Assembly (NCBI RefSeq): GCF_900114155.1
Contig: NZ_FOSC01000003.1
Coordinates: 236,632-300,631, forward strand
Reading direction: 5' to 3'
DNA length: 64,000 bases
Source of the DNA: Marinobacter persicus
Lineage (GTDB): Bacteria; Pseudomonadota; Gammaproteobacteria; Pseudomonadales; Oleiphilaceae
Under the pieces are notes generated by a model. It had not been told where the DNA came from. It worked only from the letters and a program-made list of their open reading frames with translations, and searched no databases. A program made the position numbers and the translations under genes. Shown one piece after another: positions 55,542 to 63,914 of this stretch (its first letter is position 1; every line of letters begins with the position of its first letter).

Positions 55542-58163
55542 ATGACCCAAAAACTAAAAGGGAAAGGCTACACCACGGATCTGACGCTGGGGTGGGTGAC
55601 TGAGGAACTGGGGCACGACTGGCTGCAATGGCAGCAATACGCCGCTGAATGGCTAAAAATGCAAGACATAGGCGTTAGTGAGCGTTTGGAGAGTATAAGA
55701 AAATTTCTTCTTTACCTGAACGCGAAAGCCCCGTATGCCGCTGACGTGGCTGCAATGTTCAAGGGCCATCCGAGCGGCCACAAGGTGTCCAGTGAAGAGT
55801 TTGAGGCCTTTCTGGTTAGCAGTGGATCGACTGCTCGTAACTTTAATTTCATTTCGTTCACGGTCGATTTATGCGACTACATCCTTCAGCACCATTTGAG
55901 TGTCGAGGATGATAACGGCGTCGAGCGGCCCCTGTTCCTGAATCCGTTCGATAAAATCAAGAAAAACACAGCAAACACCGAAACCGTCCACAGCCCGTTA
56001 GCCTATCGCTATATCCAGCAAACCAGGCACATCCTCTGCCCCTATCCAATCGATGACTCCGGCAATAAAACGCCATGGGTCGGGTTTCATTTCCGAGACT
56101 GGCAGTGGGCCATCAATCACCTTCAGTCTGGCAATCAGGCGTGGATGAAAGTGCCTCCGGAGGTCATTGATCCCGATGATCCGGATTGCATTGCCCGTAC
56201 ACGGATTATTAACAAGAACAGTAAGAGCGTTGAAGTTCATGAGATCTGGTCGCCTGTGATGGCGATGTTTCTATTTACCAAACTCCATCTGCCGCTTCGT
56301 TCTTTGCAGGTACGGTTTCTGGACTCCGGTGAAGGCGATACCTGGCGTTACGAGCGCGGTCATTGGGTGGAAAACACCAAACACCCCTTCAAGTATGGGG
56401 CACCCAAGCGCCCCTATGAGAAAGGCGTCTTCCAGCGCATTTACGACTCGATGACGGAGAGCTATGCCACCGGGCTGTACGTCTCAACCAACAAAACCGC
56501 CGATCAAAACAAAGACGAACTTCAGCGCGGCTACACCATCCCCTGGCAGCACGAAGAACTGCTGTATTGGCTGGAAAAGCTCCGCAACTGGCAGGAAAAA
56601 TACAACCCGATTAACCGACTGGTCAGTGGCACAGAGCTTAAGCGTAGCCATATTGGCGCAGCCAAATCCAAGAAGCAATTAGCCGAAATGGGCGAGTTTG
56701 CCTTTTTGTTTCGAGACCGAAATTCCGCCCTCCCGATCAGCAAAAACTCTTTCACGAATCCTTGGTATCGCTTGTTGTCGAAACTGGAAGAAGATTTGTT
56801 CCAGTCGGGCCTGAGGATGAGAGACGGGCACCGTCTGCGGTTTGTGAAAGACTACGGCGATGACTACGAGGGGCCAGAAGCGAGCAAGGTGGCAACGGAA
56901 TACCCACTTCACAGCCTCCGCGTGTCGTTGATCACCTGCTACACCATGGACACCGATCTGCCGTTGCCGGTGATCTCCAAGCTTCTGGCCGGTCATACCC
57001 GGCTGTTAATGACGATCTACTACAACAAGATCACGCCCTCAGTGATGGCCGAGAAAATGAATGAGGCCGACTCCGCTCTGGTTGAGCGCGGGGAAGCGTC
57101 CCTGAAGAACTTTCTTCAGGACGCAGAGATGAGGCAGATCCAGCTTCGTACGGCGTCGCTCGGTGATCCATACAGCTCAGTCGAAACTGCGCTGGCAAAC
57201 CGAAATCCAATTGGCTGGGAGGAACGGGCCACCGGTCTGTGCCTGGTCGGCGGCAACTCCGTGCGTTCGGATGAACTGTCCACCGTTGGCGGCTGCTGGA
57301 ACGGCGGCCCCCTTATGAAAGATTCAGAAGATGCGTACTCAAGGGTTTATGGCCCGGTACCCCATGGCCCTGAAAACTGCCCCCGCTGTCGCTGGCATAT
57401 CACCGATGCAACCTACCTGCCAGCGCTGAATTCCAAGTTCAATCAGGTCAGCTACAAGGCGCATCAGGCGGCTGAACTGGCCGTCGAGATTGAAGGCCAA
57501 TTAGAGGCCCTGAAGGATGAGCTGTTCATCGCTGAGGAAACCGGTAAGCCGTTCCTCAAGCACAGCGAACTTCAGTTGCTGGAGCGCCGGTACGAAAGGC
57601 AGCGCGTGGAGGCAGATGAGCACGCCAAGGACTACATCGCCCTCTTCAATCTGATCAACAAAGTGGTCCAGATCGAGAATGGGCGAACTAAGGACGATGA
57701 CCGTCAAAAGCTGGTCGCCGTGGGGTCTGCGGAAGATCTCAATGTCAGCATGAAATTCATCGAAACCGACTCGGAATTGCTGCACCTGTCCTTGCTCTGC
57801 GAGGACGCTGAATTCTATCCCGACCTACACGATGACCTGCGCAAGACGCCTGCGATTGCCAAGCGCACCAACGCCTTGAGTCGTATGATGGCCCGCTCCG
57901 GGTACAAGCCCGTCTTTCTGGAAATGGACGAAAACACACAGTTGATCGTGGGTAATGCGCTCGTGCGAAAGATGGCTAAGATCGCGGACCCAGAGGACAA
58001 GATGGAGGGTTATCGAATCGCAACAAACTACATCGAAGCGCAAGAGTTCTTGGAGAATGATGGGCTGCTGAAATCGGGATTTGAGGCCGTCAAACAAATC
58101 ACCCCGATCACGCTGTCTTCAGGCGCTCTGAAACGGATTCCAGCCTTGGAGGTGTCTGAATGA
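55542..58163 (+). CDS. gmtZ: Large tyrosine recombinase-like protein, GmtZ-like (VPA1269 family)
   Basis: 873 residues, one base after the preceding stop. A recombinase-like catalytic part lies in the middle: Arg in LHLPLRSLQVRFLD (about 250), HxLR in YPLHSLRVSLITCYTMDTD (about 464), LLAGHTRLLMTIYYNKITP (His and Tyr, about 485-497). The last third holds a Cys-containing segment (GPENCPRCRWHITD, with an earlier GLCLVGG...GGCW, about 565-630), possibly a zinc site, and a coiled coil (about 640-710). The gene before it also encodes a recombinase, so two act together as in Tn554-like or Gmt systems. Stop overlaps the next start by 4 bases. Confidence 0.78.
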   Translation: MTQKLKGKGYTTDLTLGWVTEELGHDWLQWQQYAAEWLKMQDIGVSERLESIRKFLLYLNAKAPYAADVAAMFKGHPSGHKVSSEEFEAFLVSSGSTARNFNFISFTVDLCDYILQHHLSVEDDNGVERPLFLNPFDKIKKNTANTETVHSPLAYRYIQQTRHILCPYPIDDSGNKTPWVGFHFRDWQWAINHLQSGNQAWMKVPPEVIDPDDPDCIARTRIINKNSKSVEVHEIWSPVMAMFLFTKLHLPLRSLQVRFLDSGEGDTWRYERGHWVENTKHPFKYGAPKRPYEKGVFQRIYDSMTESYATGLYVSTNKTADQNKDELQRGYTIPWQHEELLYWLEKLRNWQEKYNPINRLVSGTELKRSHIGAAKSKKQLAEMGEFAFLFRDRNSALPISKNSFTNPWYRLLSKLEEDLFQSGLRMRDGHRLRFVKDYGDDYEGPEASKVATEYPLHSLRVSLITCYTMDTDLPLPVISKLLAGHTRLLMTIYYNKITPSVMAEKMNEADSALVERGEASLKNFLQDAEMRQIQLRTASLGDPYSSVETALANRNPIGWEERATGLCLVGGNSVRSDELSTVGGCWNGGPLMKDSEDAYSRVYGPVPHGPENCPRCRWHITDATYLPALNSKFNQVSYKAHQAAELAVEIEGQLEALKDELFIAEETGKPFLKHSELQLLERRYERQRVEADEHAKDYIALFNLINKVVQIENGRTKDDDRQKLVAVGSAEDLNVSMKFIETDSELLHLSLLCEDAEFYPDLHDDLRKTPAIAKRTNALSRMMARSGYKPVFLEMDENTQLIVGNALVRKMAKIADPEDKMEGYRIATNYIEAQEFLENDGLLKSGFEAVKQITPITLSSGALKRIPALEVSE

Positions 58164-58828
58164 ACATTGATGTTGATGCGATTCTGGACACCCTAAAAGA
58201 CGGCAAGACCACGAAGACGAAGGCGTCTCTGGATAAGCTCCACGAAACGTTGAGCGCCTACTTCGACTCCGGTGCTCGGGACTTCTCCATCACCGCCATT
58301 GGGCGCGTATCCGAGGAAGATGGCGGTGTGGGCTATCAGTCGATTCGTGCCACTTCAAACAAGCATTATCGGGATCTGGTCGAAGCGTGGGCCGCCAAGG
58401 CAAAGACCACCACGAAGAAACCACCGGTAGGGCCACCCAAGAGAATGAGCCAGGACCACCAACTGCTGGAGCGCATTGAGGACGCGGCGGTGCGTGCGCT
58501 GTTCGGACAAATCATTCGGGAGCGGGATCGCTACAGAAGCGAAGCCAACATGCTCAAGAGCACAACCGAGATCGTGATTGATAAGCGACCGACGACCTAT
58601 GTGGAGCCCCAGTCTGAAGCCAGTGTGGAGCTGCTGCCCTCGTTAAAGGGGATCTGTTCGGAGAACGAGATCAAGGCGTTGCAAACCGTCTGCACCCAGG
58701 AATGGCTGGAGAAACTCGGATTCAAAGCGAACGCATTGGGCCAAGTGAAAGATGAGCTGGGTACGGAAATCCTACCTCGCGGATTTCTAACAGCGATCAA
58801 AAAGATCCTGGGGGAAATGGATGAGTAA
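58160..58828 (+). CDS. gmtX: Third trio protein, GmtX-like
   Basis: 222 residues, no enzymatic motif recognised. The N-terminal third (ILDTLKDGKTTKTKASLDKL...ITAIGRVSEEDGGVGYQSIRATSN) looks like a KfrA-type DNA-binding start, followed by a basic linker (KAKTTTKKPPVGPPKR) and helical segments. Its start overlaps gmtZ (ATGA) and its stop overlaps the next gene by 8 bases. Position, length and neighbours correspond to GmtX of Gamma-Mobile-Trio islands, whose function is unknown. Confidence 0.7.
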   Translation: MNIDVDAILDTLKDGKTTKTKASLDKLHETLSAYFDSGARDFSITAIGRVSEEDGGVGYQSIRATSNKHYRDLVEAWAAKAKTTTKKPPVGPPKRMSQDHQLLERIEDAAVRALFGQIIRERDRYRSEANMLKSTTEIVIDKRPTTYVEPQSEASVELLPSLKGICSENEIKALQTVCTQEWLEKLGFKANALGQVKDELGTEILPRGFLTAIKKILGEMDE

Positions 58829-59261
58829 TGGTCAGGAAAGAGCACGTCAGAATCTGAGCGCCTTCCAGAGCTGGGTGGCCACCCAAACGGATGACGACTT
58901 TAAGCAGATCGTCTTTCGGGGCCAGTTAAACCGTGGCGAAGTGGCCAAAGCCATAGGCATCGGAAAGAGCGCGTTGCGCCAGAATCCGGCCATTAAAACG
59001 GCACTGGAGAATCTGGAGCAAAGCCTGCGTGATCGGGGTGTACTGCCAGAACTGACCGAAACCGCCCAGGCCCAGCAGTCAGAACCGAAGCGCTATGATC
59101 CTAGCGTTAACCAAAGAGCCATGGAATCGAGAAGGCTCTCTGTGCTGGAGCAGGAAAACATTGAGCTAAAGGCCCGAGTGGCAACCCTCGAAGCCAAGCT
59201 AAAACGTTACGGTGAACTGTCCGAAGTCCTCACTGAGTTCGGAGTCGCGCCCGATGCATGA
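58821..59261 (+). CDS. VPA1267-like small protein
   Basis: 146 residues. An N-terminal helix-turn-helix-like part (GEVAKAIGIGKSALRQNPAI, about 38-57) and a C-terminal coiled coil (LEQENIELKARVATLEAKLKR, about 110-130). It overlaps gmtX by 8 bases and the helicase gene by 8 bases, so the four behave as one translational unit. I relate it to the VPA1267 family, the companion of gmtX in Vibrio, from memory of that gene order. A DNA-binding accessory role is inferred. Confidence 0.65.
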   Translation: MSNGQERARQNLSAFQSWVATQTDDDFKQIVFRGQLNRGEVAKAIGIGKSALRQNPAIKTALENLEQSLRDRGVLPELTETAQAQQSEPKRYDPSVNQRAMESRRLSVLEQENIELKARVATLEAKLKRYGELSEVLTEFGVAPDA

Positions 59262-61428
59262 GGATTATTTCCGTGTCACCAGTTGCCAGCATAACGGCTA
59301 CAAATACACGATCTTCACGGGCATTCCCCTTAAAGTCGACAGTTACAAAATCAACTCGGGCAAATATATCGTCAGCATCCGATGCGAAAACCAGTCCCTG
59401 CCTATTAAACCGTCCGTTGGCCAGCAATGGCGGGTGTGTGGTGTAAGGACGCTGGAGACCGTTCAGGCAGGTGATTATCAGCTTCAGCAGCATTTGTATG
59501 ACGCCCCAGCTGAGATGGAGTGCACGCTGCCCGAGACGGGCGAAGCGCTGATCCGCTTCATTGCCAATGAAAAGGAGTTCACCGGAATCGGTGAGGCCAA
59601 AGCACGAGCCCTCTGGGATGCTTTTGGCAGCGATCTGCACCCCATGCTCCAGTCCGACATTACTAAGCACAGAGCCCTTCTCAGAAAGGTTCTCAGCGAG
59701 GTTTCGGTAACCGCGCTTTACAACGGCTACGCCAAGTACAGAAACCTTGCGCATGCTAACTGGCTGGCCTCTCTGGGAGTGCCGCTGAGCATTCAGCAAC
59801 GCATCCTGAAATACCACGATGATCGCACCGTTGAGATACTCAAGAGCAATCCTTACGCATTGCTCGGATTCGGGATGTCTTTTCCCGATATCGATGCCAT
59901 TGCTGAACAGATGGGTATGGAGAAATCAGCACCGGTGCGGCTCGCAGCTGCTTTAGAAAGCGCGATACGAAAAGAGGTAGAAAAGGGGCACACCTACGCC
60001 TCCCATCAGGCGCTCAGGCCCGAGGTGATCAAGCTTCTGGGCAATAAAGCCCTGGTCGCAGAGGCGTTCGCCAGCGGTTATCGCAACGGCCAGTTCATTC
60101 TCCGGCCAGAGACCGGCACCTACCATCCTACCGCCCAAATCATAATGGAGTCGGTCGTTGCGAAGCGGCTCAAGGTCTTGGCCGCCACCAAGGATGAAGA
60201 TGAACCCGTCTTCACGGCGCTCACCGAGGCCGTTCAGGAGTTGCCCTACGACCTGACCGAGCAGCAGCTCCAAGCGGTCGAGTCGAGCCTGACGAATTCG
60301 GTGTCCTGCATCACGGGTGGTGCCGGAACGGGTAAAACCACGGTGCTTCGAACCGTGCTCAAAGCCTATGCTGCGCTGGGCTATAAGGTTCATGCGGTCG
60401 CTCTGTCAGGGCGAGCAGCCATGCGGCTGCACGAGAGCATCGGATTCTTCACCATGACGATTGCTCGCCTGCTGAGGGAAGAGCCGATCTCGCCGTCACT
60501 GGATCAGGCGCAGCATCTCCTGGTCATCGACGAAGCCAGTATGATCGACCTGCCGACCATGTATCGGATCGTTACGCACCTCGATCCCTCGGTACGCATC
60601 ATCCTGACCGGCGACCCGAACCAGCTACCAGCCATCGGCTGTGGCAAAGTTCTCTCAGACATCGTTGAATCCGGCGCAATCGCTACGGTTGAGCTGAACA
60701 TCGTCAAACGCCAAGAAGGCTCAACGGGTATCCCGGAATACTCGACCACTATCAACCGGGGCGAGATGCCTCCTTCGTTATCGGTTGGCGCAATCACGTT
60801 CCACGAGACGCCTCCGCAGAAGGTGGTCGATAAGTGCAAATCCTTGTATGCGGAGTCACCCTATAACACCCAGATCATTGGAGCCACCAAGGCTCTAGTT
60901 GGCGAGGTGAACCGTGAGTGCCAAAAGCTGATCAATCCCGATGGGGAGCGCTTGCAGTTTAGATTGCATGGCGATGAATTCTTCCTCGATATCAGAGTGG
61001 GCGACCCGATCCTCTTCACCAGGAACAACTACAACATAGGCATTCAGAATGGGTCTCTTGGCGTATTATCCTCAACAGAGCGCGACACCCAGGACGGCCA
61101 GGAAACATTTGGTGTCGTGACACTGGATACCGGCGAAGCCATTTCAATTACGGATGAAGTCTTCGATTGCATGGAGCTTGGCTACGGAATCACGCTCCAC
61201 AAGGCTCAAGGGAGCCAGTTCCCGAGAATCGTCGTGGCAGTCCAGACGGGGCGTATCTCAGACCGTGCGTGGCTTTACACGGCGATTACCCGTGCCGAGG
61301 CAGAGATACATATTGTCGGGCAGGCTAGTGATTTTGCGTCCATCGTAAAATCGGTAAGCAATGCCACCAGGCGGGCGAGTTTCTTGAGGGAGCTGCTGCA
61401 AGAGAGGGATTCGGGGGTTAGCCATTAA
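59254..61428 (+). CDS. RecD2-like superfamily 1B helicase
   Basis: 724 residues from the ATG at 59254. N-terminal OB-like part (about 1-85), helix-hairpin-helix region (IANEKEFTGIGEAKARALWDAFG, about 105-127), then the motor: Walker A GGAGTGKTTVLRTVL (about 355), VIDEASMIDLPTMYRI (about 425), LTGDPNQLPAIGCGKVLSD, and the C-terminal LHKAQGSQFPRIVVAVQTG and YTAITRAEAEIHIVG. This is the layout of RecD2 and TraA-type 5'-3' DNA helicases. As the fifth gene of the unit it may process or replicate the excised island. Confidence 0.85.
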   Translation: MHEDYFRVTSCQHNGYKYTIFTGIPLKVDSYKINSGKYIVSIRCENQSLPIKPSVGQQWRVCGVRTLETVQAGDYQLQQHLYDAPAEMECTLPETGEALIRFIANEKEFTGIGEAKARALWDAFGSDLHPMLQSDITKHRALLRKVLSEVSVTALYNGYAKYRNLAHANWLASLGVPLSIQQRILKYHDDRTVEILKSNPYALLGFGMSFPDIDAIAEQMGMEKSAPVRLAAALESAIRKEVEKGHTYASHQALRPEVIKLLGNKALVAEAFASGYRNGQFILRPETGTYHPTAQIIMESVVAKRLKVLAATKDEDEPVFTALTEAVQELPYDLTEQQLQAVESSLTNSVSCITGGAGTGKTTVLRTVLKAYAALGYKVHAVALSGRAAMRLHESIGFFTMTIARLLREEPISPSLDQAQHLLVIDEASMIDLPTMYRIVTHLDPSVRIILTGDPNQLPAIGCGKVLSDIVESGAIATVELNIVKRQEGSTGIPEYSTTINRGEMPPSLSVGAITFHETPPQKVVDKCKSLYAESPYNTQIIGATKALVGEVNRECQKLINPDGERLQFRLHGDEFFLDIRVGDPILFTRNNYNIGIQNGSLGVLSSTERDTQDGQETFGVVTLDTGEAISITDEVFDCMELGYGITLHKAQGSQFPRIVVAVQTGRISDRAWLYTAITRAEAEIHIVGQASDFASIVKSVSNATRRASFLRELLQERDSGVSH

Positions 61429-61607
61429 TGGCACGCCCCCTCATCGCCGGTCGCGGCCATCGGGACCTCTCCCTGTACCGCAACTTCATCTTAAACGATC
61501 ATCGCTGGTCGTCAAATACCTCGAAATCAGCTCATAAACAAAAGCGGACATTCGCCGCACTCCCAATTCCAGGCTTTACGCCCCTTAAACGGGTAAGCAA
61601 CGCCCCA

Positions 61608-62576
61608 TCAAGAACTTGGCAAACGATCAAAAGGGCTGACGGTTCCAGCACGTCGATCGCCAATGACATGCGTGTAGATTTCTGTCGTTCGAATGTCGCT
61701 ATGCCCAAGAATTTCCTGGACCGTCCTGATATCGCTCCCCGATCTCAATAACTCTGTCGCAAAGGCATGCCGAAAGGTATGAGCCGTCACACGCTTGGTG
61801 ATTCCCGTGGCCAGAACGGCCTGCCTCAATCGCCGCGAGTACGATGAATGATGAAGATGGTGGCGGCACACATAACCAGCGATGGGATGAACGCATCTTG
61901 TTACGGATGGGAACAGGTACTGCCAACCAAAGTCCTTCATGGCCGGTCCATACTTCTTGTGAAGTGAGGCCGGCACTGACGTAAGCCCGAATCCATCGGC
62001 CAGATCGGACTCATGTACAGCCCTGACATGGGCGAATTGTCGCTCCATGTTTTCTCTTAGATTGCCTGGAATCAGTGTGTATCGATCTTTTCGTCCCTTA
62101 CCGTTGAATACGAGCAAACTGCGGCTTTTTAGGTCGATGTCTTTCACGCGAAGCGAAAGAGCTTCGTTGATTCTCAAACCGCATCCATAAAGAAGCGCAG
62201 TGATGAGCCAATACTCTGCATCCATGTTTTGAAGAATAGAAGCAACTTCATCGGGACTCAGAACGGTTGGCATGCGTCGAGGCGTTTTCGTCATCTTGTA
62301 CTGTAGGTTTTCAATCTCCCGCTTCAGCACATGCTTGTAGACAAAAATAATCGCGCATAGCGCCTGATTTTGAGTGCCCGGACTGACTCCCCGATTGACG
62401 GCGAGGTGATTCAGGAAACGCTCAATTTCGTGATTACCCATGACTTTTGGGTGCTTCTTGTCATTGAAAAGGATGAACTGACGAACCCAGTAAAGATAGG
62501 ACTTCTCGGTTCGGTAGCTGTACTGCTTTGTCCTAATTTCTGTGCGGACCGATTGTAGAAACGGTGATTTCGACAC
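61608..62576 (-). CDS. intI: Integron integrase
   Basis: 322 residues from the GTG at 62576, with GGAGGG 8 bases upstream; the open frame to 62678 runs through the promoter. Tyrosine recombinase with Arg I in ALLYGCGLRINEALSL, HxxR in VTAHTFRHAFATELL, His in ILGHSDIRTTEIYTHV and the final Tyr. Integron-specific additional domain is present before the HxxR box: KKYGPAMKDFGWQYLFPS and CRHHLHHSS. It inserts and excises cassettes at attI and attC. It is opposite in direction to the cassette, the normal integron layout, and ends 180 bases from the helicase gene. Its class relative to IntI1-5 cannot be set without a tree. Confidence 0.92.
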   Translation of the reverse strand: MSKSPFLQSVRTEIRTKQYSYRTEKSYLYWVRQFILFNDKKHPKVMGNHEIERFLNHLAVNRGVSPGTQNQALCAIIFVYKHVLKREIENLQYKMTKTPRRMPTVLSPDEVASILQNMDAEYWLITALLYGCGLRINEALSLRVKDIDLKSRSLLVFNGKGRKDRYTLIPGNLRENMERQFAHVRAVHESDLADGFGLTSVPASLHKKYGPAMKDFGWQYLFPSVTRCVHPIAGYVCRHHLHHSSYSRRLRQAVLATGITKRVTAHTFRHAFATELLRSGSDIRTVQEILGHSDIRTTEIYTHVIGDRRAGTVSPFDRLPSS

Positions 62577-62598
62577 GCTCGCCCTCCGTGGCTGAATG

Positions 62599-62614
62599 CT
62601 GTATGTACGTACAG
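62599..62614. promoter_or_regulatory. LexA (SOS) box at the intI promoter
   Basis: CTGTATGTACGTACAG is a perfect palindrome of the CTGT-N8-ACAG type. It directly follows the intI -10 box, so LexA would block transcription and DNA damage would release it, as known for other integron integrases. Confidence 0.92.
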
Positions 62615-62643
62615 TTATAATAAAAAACACCCAAAAACACCAA
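62614..62643 (-). promoter_or_regulatory. intI promoter
   Basis: On the minus strand TTGGTG (62638-62643) and TATAAC (62614-62619) lie 18 bases apart, overlapping the LexA box by one base. The transcript would start about 30 bases before the GTG. Confidence 0.6.
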
Positions 62644-62918
62644 AATTCTTGCGGCTTAATTTGCACGGCCCTGCTCACTTTTCACAATGCATCTCTGTAG
62701 GTATCTGTTTCAGCATGGGAAAAATTCGACCCACTGGATTTAACGTGCAAAAACGTGCATAAATATCCCGCGTGCACACTTTTCACAGAACCAAAAGCTC
62801 AAAAGCCCCCTGAGATGGAGGGGTAATGATCTGAAAAATCGAGGTTATTCAGGTTGTGAAGCAGTATTGGACTGGGTGATGGTGTTGCGGTTTAATAAGA
62901 AAGCAAACTAATAAGCTG
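62644..62918. other. attI-side region of the integron
   Basis: 275 bases between the intI promoter and the first cassette, expected to hold attI. AACGTGCA is repeated at 62742-62749 and 62752-62759 (10-base period) with a related GCGTGCAC at 62770; CACTTTTCACA recurs at 62676-62686 and 62777-62787. A hairpin CCCCCT-GAGAT-GGAGGGG lies near 62804-62823. These may be integrase-binding repeats. The cassette joins at G62918. Confidence 0.5.
62867..62896 (+). promoter_or_regulatory. Candidate cassette promoter (Pc)
   Basis: TTGGAC (62867-62872) and TTTAAT (62891-62896), 18 bases apart, point into the cassette. The predicted start of transcription is some 65 bases before the beta-lactamase ATG. Both boxes are imperfect, so moderate strength is expected. 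Confidence 0.4.
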
Positions 62919-63908
62919 TTATGCAGCTCTAGGCACGGGTTCTGAATGATTTATGAGAATTGGTTTGATGAAAACAGTTTTAAATTTTTTTGTAGTGTTT
63001 TTTATTGCGATATTTCCATCAATTGCACCTGCTGATGATGATAACTCCCTTATCAAAACGGTAGAGCGAATTGCTGACGAGCTAGGCGCTCGGGTGGGTT
63101 TTAGTGCTTATGATGTGGAGTCTGATCAGCACTGGGAATATCACGCCGACCAGCGATTTGCGATGTCCAGCACGTTTAAAACGCTTGCTTGTGCCGCCCT
63201 GCTTCAACGGGTCGATGCGGGACAGGAGAATCTCGACAGAAAGGTGAGTTTTTCAGAGTCAGATCTCGTTACCTACTCCCCTGTCACGGAGAAATACGCT
63301 GGCGGTCAAGCCTTGACCCTTTCGGATCTTTGTGAGGCCGCTCTGACAATGAGCGACAATACAGCTGCAAACTTAATTTTGCGAGTTCTGGGCGGCCCGG
63401 CACAAGTTACATCGTTCGCCAGGGGGTTGGGGGATGGTGTAACACGCCTTGATCGGTGGGAAACAGAACTCAATGAGGCTGCACCAAGCGACCAAAGAGA
63501 TACCACAACTCCAAATGCGATGGTGAAGAATCTTCAGAGTTTGCTGTTAGGCGACGCATTATCTGTAAAGTCTAGAGATCAACTACGGGACTGGCTTGAG
63601 AGAAACCAGGTTGCAGATGGACTTTTTAGGGCTGTTGTACCTGAAGGTTGGATTGTTGCAGATCGAACTGGGGCTGGAGGTTTCGGGTCGCGATCTATAA
63701 CAGCCATAATTTGGCCACCGGAGCGCCAGCCTATCATAGTGGCTTTATACCTTACGGAAACTGAGGCGTCTTTCTCAAAAAGAAATGACGCTATCGCGGA
63801 GATAGGCAAAGCGCTAATTTTGACGGTGAACTTCGGCCGGTAAAGCATAACCAACGGCTGTTGTCGGACACGCCTACGCTGCGCTCCGGCGCGCCGCAAA
63901 GCCGAGCG
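62919..63908 (+). mobile_element. Integron gene cassette with beta-lactamase
   Basis: 990 bases from the TTATGC after G62918 to the G at 63908. The junction GTTATGC (62918-62924) is the exact reverse complement of the attC R'' box GCATAAC (63845-63851), which is required if both ends come from one circular cassette. Content: one gene and attC. The cassette is visibly AT-richer than the host genes. Confidence 0.88.
62968..63843 (+). CDS. Class A beta-lactamase, carbenicillinase (CARB) type with RTG triad
   Basis: Serine hydrolase for penicillins. 291 residues; signal peptide TVLNFFVVFFIAIFPSIAPA (about 3-22). Active-site boxes: STFK (Ser70-Lys73), SDN (130-132) in TMSDNTAANLIL, ETELN (Glu166-Asn170) and RTG (234-236) in VADRTGAGGFGSRSI. 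Arg234 in place of the usual Lys marks the CARB/PSE carbenicillinases; RTG instead of RSG is the variant first seen in a few Acinetobacter enzymes. Segments DLVTYSPV, TRLDRWE and RDTTTP also match CARB. The ATG at 62968 is preferred to 62953 because the signal starts there. Spectrum is inferred, not shown. Confidence 0.92.
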   Translation: MKTVLNFFVVFFIAIFPSIAPADDDNSLIKTVERIADELGARVGFSAYDVESDQHWEYHADQRFAMSSTFKTLACAALLQRVDAGQENLDRKVSFSESDLVTYSPVTEKYAGGQALTLSDLCEAALTMSDNTAANLILRVLGGPAQVTSFARGLGDGVTRLDRWETELNEAAPSDQRDTTTPNAMVKNLQSLLLGDALSVKSRDQLRDWLERNQVADGLFRAVVPEGWIVADRTGAGGFGSRSITAIIWPPERQPIIVALYLTETEASFSKRNDAIAEIGKALILTVNFGR

Positions 63909-63914
63909 TTAATG
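63845..63914 (+). other. attC recombination site
   Basis: 70 bases. R'' GCATAAC (63845-63851) and R' GTTAATG (63908-63914, belonging to the next junction). L'' GGCTGTTG pairs with L' CAAAGCC except for one extra G, the unpaired base that sets strand polarity in attC sites. The centre forms an imperfect GC-rich stem. R' departs from GTTRRRY at its last two bases. Confidence 0.85.

Noticed and set aside
54074..58163. Tn554 transposon (TnpA/TnpB/TnpC)
   Set aside because: Two recombinases plus a small protein resemble it, but protein lengths and the VPA1267-like and helicase neighbours fit the Gamma-Mobile-Trio better, and the site is not radC.
61428..61751. Possible small gene starting in the helicase stop (TAATG)
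   Set aside because: 107 codons without recognisable motif; nearly half overlaps the 3' end of intI in antisense. A cut-off cargo gene cannot be excluded but is not supported.
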